From positions 620,001 to 684,000 of the forward strand of contig NZ_JADFFM010000001.1 of NCBI RefSeq assembly GCF_015221995.1: DNA of 64,000 nt, written 5' to 3'. This DNA is from Mucilaginibacter boryungensis. Its GTDB lineage: Bacteria > Bacteroidota > Bacteroidia > Sphingobacteriales > Sphingobacteriaceae. A program made the position numbers and the translations under genes. The notes under the pieces were generated by a model. The model was not told the DNA's origin. It was given only the letters and a program-made list of their open reading frames with translations, and ran no database searches. This document shows positions 19,046 to 26,664 of the stretch, in pieces (position 1 is the first letter of the stretch; every line of letters begins with the position of its first letter).

Positions 19046-20182
19046 ATGAATAAAAAGACGATATTAACGATAAGTGTGTGGTTGCTGGTATTTGCTGCTT
19101 TTGGACAGATAAATCCGTGGCGAAAAGGCATTGTGACGGATGAATTTATTTACGAAAAAGCCCCTTACCCCGAGTGCCATGCTGCAACCATTGCCGAAAC
19201 GCCGACCGGTTTTGTAGCGGCTTGGTTTGGCGGGACAAAAGAGCGTAACCCCGATGTGTGTATTTGGGTAAGCCGACTGGTTAACGGCAAATGGACGGAA
19301 GCCATTAATGTGGCTGATGGTATCCAGAACGCAACCCTGCGCTACCCTACCTGGAACCCGGTGTTGTTCCAGGTGCCTCATGGCGATCTGTGGCTGTTCT
19401 ACAAGATCGGCCCAAGCCCGTCAACCTGGAAGGGGTACATGAAAACATCTGCCGATGGCGGCAAAACCTGGTCTGCGCAAAAGGCCTTACCTGAAGGTTT
19501 TTTAGGCCCGATAAAGAATAAGCCTGTATTGCTGAACGATGGCACTATCCTATGCCCAACCAGTACCGAAGGCAAAGGCTGGCAGGTGCATTTTGAAGCT
19601 ACAAAAGACCTGGGCAAAACCTGGACAATGATAGGGCCCATCAACGAAATAGGCGGTGAAATGAAGGCTATACAACCCAGCATATTATTTCATAAAGGTG
19701 GCAAGTTGCAGATACTTTGCCGCAGCCAAAATAGAGCAGTGTTAACCTCATGGTCGAACGATAACGGTAAAACCTGGTCGCCGCTGAAGAAAACATCATT
19801 GCCGAATAATAATTCCGGTACCGATGCTGTAACGCTGAAGGATGGCCGCCAGTTGCTGGTTTATAACCATGTACTGCCACCGGGAAAAGAAATTAAAGGA
19901 GCGCGTACGCCACTGAACGTAGCGGTATCTAAAGACGGTGTTAAATGGTATGCAGCCGCTATTTTGGAAGATTCGCCCATCAGCCAGTATTCGTACCCAT
20001 CAGTGATTCAGTCATCGGATGGGATGGTGCATGTGGTTTATACCTGGCGCAGGCAAAAAATAAAACATGTGGTGATTGATCCGGCTAAACTGCAGATGAA
20101 AAAAATTAAGAACGGCATTTGGCCGGCGGTAAAAGGTTATACCCTCCCCGTAGTAACCGGCGAGGTTGACGTAATGAAATAA
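19046..20182 (+). CDS. Sialidase-family (BNR-repeat) exported protein
   Basis: 378 residues with a signal peptide (FAAFGQ, about residue 21) and one six-bladed propeller. Asp boxes are clear: SADGGKTWS (about 135), the degenerate TKDLGKTWT (about 187), SNDNGKTWSP (about 235) and SKDGVKWYA (about 300). The YPECHAATIAE start and the YSYPSVIQSSDGMVHVVYTW end are typical of the BNR_2 group often labelled exo-sialidase. Pectin has no sialic acid, so a 2-keto-3-deoxy sugar (Kdo or DHA of RG-II) or an uncharacterised pectin linkage is more likely. It lies 2 bp after the DUF3826 gene. Confidence 0.75.
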   Translation: MNKKTILTISVWLLVFAAFGQINPWRKGIVTDEFIYEKAPYPECHAATIAETPTGFVAAWFGGTKERNPDVCIWVSRLVNGKWTEAINVADGIQNATLRYPTWNPVLFQVPHGDLWLFYKIGPSPSTWKGYMKTSADGGKTWSAQKALPEGFLGPIKNKPVLLNDGTILCPTSTEGKGWQVHFEATKDLGKTWTMIGPINEIGGEMKAIQPSILFHKGGKLQILCRSQNRAVLTSWSNDNGKTWSPLKKTSLPNNNSGTDAVTLKDGRQLLVYNHVLPPGKEIKGARTPLNVAVSKDGVKWYAAAILEDSPISQYSYPSVIQSSDGMVHVVYTWRRQKIKHVVIDPAKLQMKKIKNGIWPAVKGYTLPVVTGEVDVMK

Positions 20183-20185
20183 GTT

Positions 20186-21580
20186 ATGAAAAAGCTATTG
20201 TTTTTATGTTTAGGATTGCTGATTACAGGCAGCACCTACGCTCAGCAAAATTCTGACGACCGATACAGGGAGCCATTAAAAGATGTGCTGTTGAAAATAC
20301 AGGACCGCTATCACGTAAAGATAAAAATGAACGAAGCGCTGGTGAAGGACAAGTTTGTGAACTACGCCGAATGGCGCTTTCGTCAGGATGCCGAAACTAC
20401 GCTGAATAATGTGCTGGCGCCTTTTGATATGAAGGTAAACAAGGAAGGCCCCAATAGCTACAAACTGAAAGATTACGAATACTACCGGTGGGAAGTGCAG
20501 GATGGCTGGAAGGAACTTGACCGCATAGCCTCGCAATATCACGACAAAGCCAGCTTTGAACAACGCAAAGCCTTACTGAAACCACAGCTATACCAGGCGC
20601 TTCAACTATCCCCTTTACCGACTAAACCGGCATCTGCACCTATTATTACCCCGAAACGTGTTTACGATGGGTATACTGTTGAAAATATAGCTATTGAGAT
20701 TTTGCCGGGTTTATATATTAATGGATCATTATATAAACCGTTGAAGATAAGGGGTAAAATCCCTGTAGTGCTTAGTCCCGATGGGCACTGGGACAAACAA
20801 CGCTATCGTGCCGATTGCCAGATACGCTGCGCCAGTATAGCCCGTATGGGCGCCATGTCTTATAGCTATGATCTGTTTGCATGGGGTGAATCTTTGCTGC
20901 AATTTAAAGGCGAAGACCATCGCCGCAGCCTGGCGCAAAGCATACAGGCTTTGGGTGCTATCAGAATACTGGATTATATGTTGAGCCTGAAAGAAACTGA
21001 CCCTACGCGGATAGGCATCAGTGGCGGATCGGGTGGTGGTAGCCATACCGCTTTAATGGCTGCAATTGATGACCGCATTACGCTGAGCGCGCCGGTGGTT
21101 GCTATCTCCTCATACTTTTACGGCGGTTGCCCTTGCGAAAGCGGGATGCCGATAGCCCAATGCGGCAATGGCAGCGATAATGTGGAACTGGCCGCTATGG
21201 CCGCGCCGCATCCGCAGTTGCTGATATCAGACGGCAGCGACTGGACGGCCAACATGCCCGAACACGATTTCCCGTACCTGCAAAAGATATACGGCTATTA
21301 CGGCGCAACGGATAAAGTAGAGAACGTTCACCTGCCAAACGACAAACATGACTTTGGCCCCAGCAAACGCTTTCCGTTGTACACGTTTTTGGCTAAAAAC
21401 TTTCATTTAGATATTAAGAATATACAGGACAAAGACGGCAAGTTCGATGAATCGCACGTAACGGTGGAGAAAGAACCGATGCTATATGTGTTTGGCGATA
21501 AAGGCGAGAAGCTGCCTAAGAATGCTATCCATGGGTTTGACCAGTTGGAGCGGGTTTGGGCAATGAATGTGCATAAATAA
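20186..21580 (+). CDS. Exported alpha/beta-hydrolase esterase with an N-terminal STN-like domain
   Basis: 464 residues, signal peptide ending near STYAQ (residue 20). Residues about 27-97 resemble the short STN domain of SusC/FecA-type receptors (PLKDVLLKIQDRYHVKIKMN, then DAETTLNNVLAPFDMKV), unusual on an esterase. The hydrolase domain (about 160-440) is of the acetyl-xylan-esterase/dienelactone-hydrolase kind: the nucleophile elbow GGSGG has Ser 282, the acid is probably an Asp near SDGSDW (about 350), and His 388 is in KHDFG. It probably deacetylates or demethylates pectin. Start 3 bp after the sialidase-like stop. The transcript then meets a palindromic repeat. Confidence 0.78.
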   Translation: MKKLLFLCLGLLITGSTYAQQNSDDRYREPLKDVLLKIQDRYHVKIKMNEALVKDKFVNYAEWRFRQDAETTLNNVLAPFDMKVNKEGPNSYKLKDYEYYRWEVQDGWKELDRIASQYHDKASFEQRKALLKPQLYQALQLSPLPTKPASAPIITPKRVYDGYTVENIAIEILPGLYINGSLYKPLKIRGKIPVVLSPDGHWDKQRYRADCQIRCASIARMGAMSYSYDLFAWGESLLQFKGEDHRRSLAQSIQALGAIRILDYMLSLKETDPTRIGISGGSGGGSHTALMAAIDDRITLSAPVVAISSYFYGGCPCESGMPIAQCGNGSDNVELAAMAAPHPQLLISDGSDWTANMPEHDFPYLQKIYGYYGATDKVENVHLPNDKHDFGPSKRFPLYTFLAKNFHLDIKNIQDKDGKFDESHVTVEKEPMLYVFGDKGEKLPKNAIHGFDQLERVWAMNVHK

Positions 21581-21589
21581 AGTGCTTTA

Positions 21590-21684
21590 CGTCATCCCGA
21601 ACTTGTTTCGGGATCTCACTTGCAAAGTGATTGACTTTATGGGCGACCTACCAGATGGGATGCCGAAACAAGTTCGGCATGACG
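21590..21684. repeat. Palindromic intergenic repeat, family A copy 1
   Basis: A 95-bp element with imperfect terminal inverted repeats (CGTCATCCCGAACTTGTTTC at the left; the right end is the reverse complement of CGTCATGCCGAACTTGTTTC). Each arm also folds on itself: TCCCGAA/TTCGGGA at the left and TGCCGAA/TTCGGCA at the right, around CTTGT. It fills the gap between two operon genes. A near-identical copy is at 30475-30567 and a truncated one at 41633-41700. Confidence 0.9.
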
Positions 21685-21726
21685 TGTTGGATTTTGACAG
21701 AAGATATATACAGTTGAACAAAACAT

Positions 21727-22593
21727 ATGAAAAACAAAGTTATATTAGGATTGATCGCAGTTTTGGCTTTACCGATCATCGTATCCGCGCAAGCCAACAG
21801 CCAACGCTACAAAGTGGCTGTGGCCGATATCATGATCATTAAAAGGCAAAAACTGGGTGCCTTTCAACTCACCAAAACCATTGGTGCCGATGGTGTAGAG
21901 GTAGATATGGGCGGTATGGGCCCGCGCCCTACTTTTGAAAACACCCTTGCGGTTGATTCGGTACGCAAACAGTTTTTGGATAAATCAAAAGAACTGAATA
22001 TCGAAATTTCATCGCTGGCCATGACCGGCTTCTTCGCGCAGCCATTTGGCACCCGCGAAACCGCCGTTAAGGCTGTTGGCGATTGTATTACCACCATGAA
22101 ACAAATGGGCGTGAAGGTGGCGTTCCTGCCGCTGGGTGCCAGCGATCCCGCTACTAAACCCGAACAACGTGAAGCTGTTATAGCACGCCTGAAAGAAGTT
22201 GGCAAAATGGCCGAGAAAGAAGACGTAGTGATAGGCATTGGCACAGCATTACCGGCTAAAGACCAGGTAGCACTGTTAAAAGAGATCGGTTCGCCAGCTG
22301 TGAAAAGTTATTTCAATTTTCAGGATGCGCTGGACAACAACCGAGACCTGGAAAAGGAACTGAAAACCTTAGGGAAGAAAAATATTGTAATGATCCATTG
22401 TACCGATACCGACGGCGAATGGCTGCAAAACGACCCTAAAATAGATATGAAAAAAGTAAAAGCCACGCTGGATAAAATGGGCTGGAGCGGCTGGCTGGTA
22501 TTAGAACGTTCGCGCGATGTGAAGGATGTGCATAATGTGAAGAAGAACTTCGGCGCTAATACTGCTTATGTAAAATCGATATTTCAACAGTAA
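21727..22593 (+). CDS. Exported sugar phosphate isomerase/epimerase-like TIM-barrel protein
   Basis: 288 residues of the xylose-isomerase-like TIM-barrel superfamily (AP endonuclease 2 type). A signal peptide (about 1-21, ending IIVSAQA) makes it extracytoplasmic, unlike true sugar isomerases. Barrel marks are TIGADGVEVDMGG (strand 2), ISSLAMTGFF, VAFLPLG, SYFNFQDA, IVMIHCTDTDGEW and the final GWSGWLVLERSRD with Glu and Arg. Some metal ligands (Glu, Asp, His, Glu) are plausible. It is in the operon between an esterase and a beta-helix protein. The substrate is unknown; exported members of this family are common in Bacteroidota sugar loci. Confidence 0.78.
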   Translation: MKNKVILGLIAVLALPIIVSAQANSQRYKVAVADIMIIKRQKLGAFQLTKTIGADGVEVDMGGMGPRPTFENTLAVDSVRKQFLDKSKELNIEISSLAMTGFFAQPFGTRETAVKAVGDCITTMKQMGVKVAFLPLGASDPATKPEQREAVIARLKEVGKMAEKEDVVIGIGTALPAKDQVALLKEIGSPAVKSYFNFQDALDNNRDLEKELKTLGKKNIVMIHCTDTDGEWLQNDPKIDMKKVKATLDKMGWSGWLVLERSRDVKDVHNVKKNFGANTAYVKSIFQQ

Positions 22594-22620
22594 CTGACCA
22601 TGTACACTCAAAACCAGAAT

Positions 22621-22715
22621 GTCATTTCGAACATAGTGAGAAATCTTATACGATATTCCCATAAACAATGCACCGCGTATAAGATTTCTCCTGTACTACG
22701 CTTCGTCGAAATGAC
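22621..22715. repeat. Palindromic intergenic repeat, family B
   Basis: A 95-bp element with ends GTCATTTCGA / TCGAAATGAC and an inner inverted pair GAAATCTTATACG / CGTATAAGATTTC. It sits between the isomerase-like gene and the beta-helix gene, and its last bases contain the ATG used as start by the latter (22711). Ends match the GTCATnnCGA pattern of the other two families in this window. Confidence 0.85.
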
Positions 22716-24618
22716 ACGGTTTTTTGCTGTTTGTTTTTTCCTTTTCATCATAACCTTTACCGCCAGCGCTGCCGATATCTATGTTGCTAAAAATGGTTCG
22801 GATAAAAATGATGGTACGAAGGAAAGGCCGCTGGCATCGGTAGCTATGGCCTTGCGCAAAGCGCGCGAACTGCGCCGGCTGAACGACCCATCCGTGAAAG
22901 GTGGCATCAGCATTAAAGTTGGCGCGGGCGTTTATCAATTAGAAGAAACCCTGTTCATCCGTCCTGAAGATTCGGGTACGGCTGATAATCCGACAGTAAT
23001 TGAGGGCATAGATGGCGAAGCTGTTTTGAGCGGTGGCATTAATATCCATAACTGGAAAAAGGCTATCGGCATTATTCCCGGTTTGCCTACTGAAGCCAAA
23101 GGCAAAGTTTGGGTGGCCGACGCGCCTATGATAGGTAATGAAAGCTTATTGTTCCGACAGCTATGGGTGAACAACATAAAAGCTACCCGTGCCCGCGATG
23201 TGGACGCGCCGCTAATGAACCGCATATTATCGTGGGATAAAAAGAGTGAAACCTGCTGGATACCTAAAGCCAAAGACATGGATATTAGCCGGGTTAAGGG
23301 CATGGAAATGTTTATTCACCAATGGTGGGCCATTGCTATGCTGAGGATAAAAAATGTACAGGTGCAGGGTGATAGTGTACGTTTATCTTTTTATCAGCCC
23401 GAAAGCCGTGTGGAATCAGAACACCCCTGGCCTGCGCCCTGGATATCGAAGAAAACGGGCAATTCCGCATTTTATCTAACCAACGCCATTCAGTTTTTAA
23501 ATAAGCCGGGCGAATGGTATTTGGATCAACTCCATCAAAAGATCTATTACATCCCCCGCGCAGGTGAAGACATGCGCACCGCTACAGTAACCGCGCCTTA
23601 TTTGGAAACACTGGTAAAAATGCTGGGGACAATTGATAACCCGGTGAGTTATGTACGTTTCAAAAACATCGCGTTTCAGCATAGTACCTGGCTGTTGCCA
23701 TCAAAGCAAGGTTTGGTACCCCACCAGGCGGGTATGTATATGACGGATGCTTACAAGTTGAAAATCCCCGGTACGCTGGATAAAAAAGGTTTGGAAAACC
23801 AGGCCTGGGTTGGCCGCCCGGCGGCGGCTATAACCGTGGCTTACGCCGACCATACCGGCTTTGAAGCCTGCAAGTTTGAACATTTGGCCGCGACAGGTTT
23901 AGATTATCAGCGCGGTACACATGATGATGAAATAAAAGGGAACTTGTTTAAAGATATTGGCGGCACAGGCATAATGGCCGGTGTTTTCTCTGACGAAGGA
24001 CAGGAAGTGCACCTGCCTTACAATCCTAAAGATAAACGGGAGATATGCACTAACGACCGCATTGAAAATAACCTGGTGACCGATGTAACCAACGAGGACT
24101 GGGGCTGTGTAGGCATTGGTGCGGGTTACGTAAAGAACGTTACCATTGTCCATAATGAGGTGTGCGAGGTAAACTACACCGGCATCAGCGTAGGCTGGGG
24201 CTGGACTAAGACCGAAAACGCCCTGCGCGATAACCACATCACCGCTAACAAAATTCACCACTACGCCCGCAATATGTACGATGTGGCGGGTATCTACACC
24301 CTGTCATCGCAAGCGGGAACAGTAATCAGCAATAACAGTATCGACAGTATTTACAAAGCCCCTTACGCGCACGATCCGGTGCATTGGTTTTACCTGTATT
24401 GCGATGAAGGTTCATCCTACATCACCGTGAAAGACAATTGGTGCCCGGCTGAAAAATTCCTAAAGAATGCCAACGGCCCGGGTGATGTGTGGGAGAATAA
24501 TGGTCCGCAGGTAAGTGCTGAAATTAAGAATGCTGCAGGCCTGGAAGCGCCGTATCAATACCTGTTAAAATATAAAGTCACAAACCCGGCTAACCAACCT
24601 ATAAATCATAAAGAATAG
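22711..24618 (+). CDS. Exported right-handed beta-helix protein, GH141-like
   Basis: 635 residues when started at 22711, where a signal peptide (MTRFFAVCFFLFIITFTASAA) begins. An in-frame ATG at 22600 would add 37 residues translated from a repeat element, so I reject it. After the signal come the DIYVAKNGSDKNDGTKERPL opening and GVYQLEETLFI, a common start of parallel beta-helix glycanases, then a beta-sandwich insert and the helix proper, with HDDEIKGNLFKDIGGTGIMAG and HNEVCEVNYTGISVGWGW repeats. GH141 alpha-L-fucosidase of RG-II has this architecture. RG-II side chains carry fucose, so this is a reasonable but unproven assignment. Four bases separate it from the mutarotase-like gene. Confidence 0.75.
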   Translation: MTRFFAVCFFLFIITFTASAADIYVAKNGSDKNDGTKERPLASVAMALRKARELRRLNDPSVKGGISIKVGAGVYQLEETLFIRPEDSGTADNPTVIEGIDGEAVLSGGINIHNWKKAIGIIPGLPTEAKGKVWVADAPMIGNESLLFRQLWVNNIKATRARDVDAPLMNRILSWDKKSETCWIPKAKDMDISRVKGMEMFIHQWWAIAMLRIKNVQVQGDSVRLSFYQPESRVESEHPWPAPWISKKTGNSAFYLTNAIQFLNKPGEWYLDQLHQKIYYIPRAGEDMRTATVTAPYLETLVKMLGTIDNPVSYVRFKNIAFQHSTWLLPSKQGLVPHQAGMYMTDAYKLKIPGTLDKKGLENQAWVGRPAAAITVAYADHTGFEACKFEHLAATGLDYQRGTHDDEIKGNLFKDIGGTGIMAGVFSDEGQEVHLPYNPKDKREICTNDRIENNLVTDVTNEDWGCVGIGAGYVKNVTIVHNEVCEVNYTGISVGWGWTKTENALRDNHITANKIHHYARNMYDVAGIYTLSSQAGTVISNNSIDSIYKAPYAHDPVHWFYLYCDEGSSYITVKDNWCPAEKFLKNANGPGDVWENNGPQVSAEIKNAAGLEAPYQYLLKYKVTNPANQPINHKE

Positions 24619-24622
24619 CGTT

Positions 24623-25354
24623 ATGAAATTCAGAAGTGTTTTATTAATGGCGCTTATCGCGTTATCTGTTGCGGCATGTGAACGGTCGCACCCGATAAAG
24701 AATACAGTTACTATTAAACCCAACACGGTTAGGCCTAAAATTGTGCTTCACCCGGTAATTGTGGAACTTATCAATCCGCGGATTACTAGCATGGGCGATG
24801 CCTTTGGCGATACCAAGAGTTTGGCGGAATGGGGAGCTAATATTAATCAATGGCAAAATCGCGTGACCATATTTGCTATGGTACGTAATCCAGATGAATT
24901 GACGAGAGAGATCAAAGAAAATTTTCATGGATCATACGATAGCCTCGTAGTTTTTGACAAACCTTTTTACAATTTCAACAGGAAATTATGTACCGATACA
25001 ACCAGTTCGAAAGAATGGACGAACATATTTTTAACAGCCAACCTGGTGGCCGACCCTAAACTTCAACAGGAATATTTAGATTATCATAAAACCCAATTCC
25101 AAAAATGGCCCGAGGTTTCGCAAGGGTTTTGCAACGCGCAGTTTCAGCAATTGCTTGTGTTTAAAAGTGGGCGGCAGTTAATTATCGTCATCAGTATCCC
25201 TAAAGGGAAAACACTGGACGAATTAAACCCGCTGACTACTAAAAATAACCCACGGGTTGATGAATGGAACAAAACGATGAGCAAATACCAGGAAGGTTTA
25301 CCGGGAACTAAGAAAGGGGAGACCTGGGTGTTTTTGAAACCGATAGGTAGCTAA
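24623..25354 (+). CDS. L-rhamnose mutarotase-like lipoprotein
   Basis: 243 residues. A lipoprotein signal with VAAC (Cys 19) places it outside the cytoplasm. The C-terminal half (about 135-243) resembles the small ferredoxin-like RhaM mutarotase family: VADPKLQQEYLDYHKTQF, WPEVSQGF, then NNPRVDEWNKTMSKYQEGLPG and a GETWVFL end. RhaM itself is about 104 residues and cytoplasmic. Here the N-terminal half (GDAFGDTKSLAEWGANINQW, about 60-80) adds a second region. It would speed anomer interconversion of rhamnose released by the locus's three rhamnosidases. The family call is from memory of the motifs. Confidence 0.68.
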   Translation: MKFRSVLLMALIALSVAACERSHPIKNTVTIKPNTVRPKIVLHPVIVELINPRITSMGDAFGDTKSLAEWGANINQWQNRVTIFAMVRNPDELTREIKENFHGSYDSLVVFDKPFYNFNRKLCTDTTSSKEWTNIFLTANLVADPKLQQEYLDYHKTQFQKWPEVSQGFCNAQFQQLLVFKSGRQLIIVISIPKGKTLDELNPLTTKNNPRVDEWNKTMSKYQEGLPGTKKGETWVFLKPIGS

Positions 25355-25357
25355 CTT

Positions 25358-25441
25358 GTCATTGCGAGGAGCGTAGTGACGTGGCAATCTCGTAGGTTGA
25401 TTTGCGTACTACGAGATTGCCGCGCTATTGCTCGCAATGAC
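25358..25441. repeat. Palindromic intergenic repeat, family C copy 1
   Basis: An 84-bp element beginning GTCATTGCGAGGAGCG and ending in CTCGCAATGAC, with an inner pair GGCAATCTCGTAG / CTACGAGATTGCC. A second copy is downstream of uvrA (60356-60441). It fills a gap inside the enzyme operon. Confidence 0.9.
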
Positions 25442-25529
25442 ATATGTTTTGTGGTGATTAAGAGCAGGACGGCATAGGAAGATAAAAACAATATTGTTGC
25501 AGATATTACGCAATTCAAACCAACTATAA

Positions 25530-25569
25530 TCTTCCGGACTTAGGGTCTTGCCGACTTCCGGACTAAAAA
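25530..25569. repeat. Degenerate 8-bp-period tract before the oxidoreductase gene
   Basis: Five successive octamers: TCTTCCGG, ACTTAGGG, TCTTGCCG, ACTTCCGG and ACTAAAAA. The tract ends 6 bp before the start codon at 25576. Function unknown. Confidence 0.55.
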
Positions 25570-25575
25570 ATACAA

Positions 25576-26664
25576 ATGTTAAAAATAGGCATATTAGGAT
25601 TAGGCGAGGGCCGCAGCACCATGTCGGCGGCTTTGCAAAGCCCCAAAGTGGAACTGAAGATGGTGTGCGACAGGGATTTGGAAACCTGTAAGCAGCGCGC
25701 ACATGAGTTTAATTTTCACAACTACACCACCAGTTACCAGGATATGCTGGATGATGCGGAGATAGACATCATCGCTATCTACACGCCCGATCACCTGCAT
25801 GCACAGCACGTAAAACAAGCCTTGCTGGCGGGTAAGCATGTTATATGTACTAAACCTTTTATTGATGACCTGGCCGATGCGGCAGAGTTGTTGGAGGTTG
25901 CTGAGCAATCGGGCAAGAGGGTATTTGTAGGGCAAAGCTCGCGTTTTTTTGAACCTGCAAAACGTCAGCGCAAGGATTATGAGGCAGGTTTGATAGGCGA
26001 ACTCATCACCATTGAAGGCGAATACAGCGCCGACCACCGCTGGTTTTTAGAAAAGCCCTGGGCGCTGGAGGAATCATTCAAATGGCTGTACGGTGGCTTA
26101 AGTCACCCGGTTGATTTTGTACGCTGGTACCTGCCCAATATTGAAGAAGTGATGGGCTACGGGATGATCAGCGCCAACGGCAGCGCCGCCGGTTTGAAGA
26201 ACGAGGATACCATGCACTTTATCTTCAGGGCAGCCGATGGCCGCATTGCCAGGGTGAGCGGCGCTTATACAGGCCCGACACAACCCGCCCAACGCGATAG
26301 TGGCATGAGCACTATTTTGCGTGCTACCGAAGGCGCTTCGCAGGCTGATTATCATGAACTGCGTTACGCCATTACCGATAAAACCGGCGAAGAAAAGATT
26401 GTGGTTTGGGGCGATAAAACCCTGAAACATTACTTTAGGTTTGAAGGCCAAAGTCACCACGCTGGTGAATACCAAAACTACCTGGAATACTTTGCCGATA
26501 GCATTACTGAGGGCTTTACTGCTTATCCTGATATCAAAGAGGGCATAGGCACAGTAGCTTTACTACAAGCTATGGATAGGTCGCTTCAAACCGGCATGCC
26601 CGTAAAGGTTGACGCGATACTGGCGGAGTACAATTTATCACGTAACCAATTGAGCGCATCATGA
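25576..26664 (+). CDS. Gfo/Idh/MocA-family NAD(P)-dependent oxidoreductase
   Basis: Cytoplasmic dehydrogenase of 362 residues, no signal peptide. The Rossmann start is KIGILGLGEGRS (residues 3-14). DIIAIYTPDHLHAQHV and the GKHVICTKPF segment (the family's EKP-type motif with Thr at the Glu position) follow. The C-terminal domain has WLYGGLSHPVDFVRW (about 170-185) with a likely catalytic His/Asp. It overlaps the next gene by 4 bp (ATGA), so oxidation of a sugar or inositol-like compound is probably tied to import by the symporter. The substrate cannot be read. It and the symporter are the only two members of the operon that are clearly cytoplasmic or inner-membrane proteins. Confidence 0.85.
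   Translation: MLKIGILGLGEGRSTMSAALQSPKVELKMVCDRDLETCKQRAHEFNFHNYTTSYQDMLDDAEIDIIAIYTPDHLHAQHVKQALLAGKHVICTKPFIDDLADAAELLEVAEQSGKRVFVGQSSRFFEPAKRQRKDYEAGLIGELITIEGEYSADHRWFLEKPWALEESFKWLYGGLSHPVDFVRWYLPNIEEVMGYGMISANGSAAGLKNEDTMHFIFRAADGRIARVSGAYTGPTQPAQRDSGMSTILRATEGASQADYHELRYAITDKTGEEKIVVWGDKTLKHYFRFEGQSHHAGEYQNYLEYFADSITEGFTAYPDIKEGIGTVALLQAMDRSLQTGMPVKVDAILAEYNLSRNQLSAS

Noticed and set aside
22600-22710. Upstream in-frame ATG for the beta-helix gene
   Set aside because: It would translate the whole palindromic repeat and hide the signal peptide that begins at 22711.
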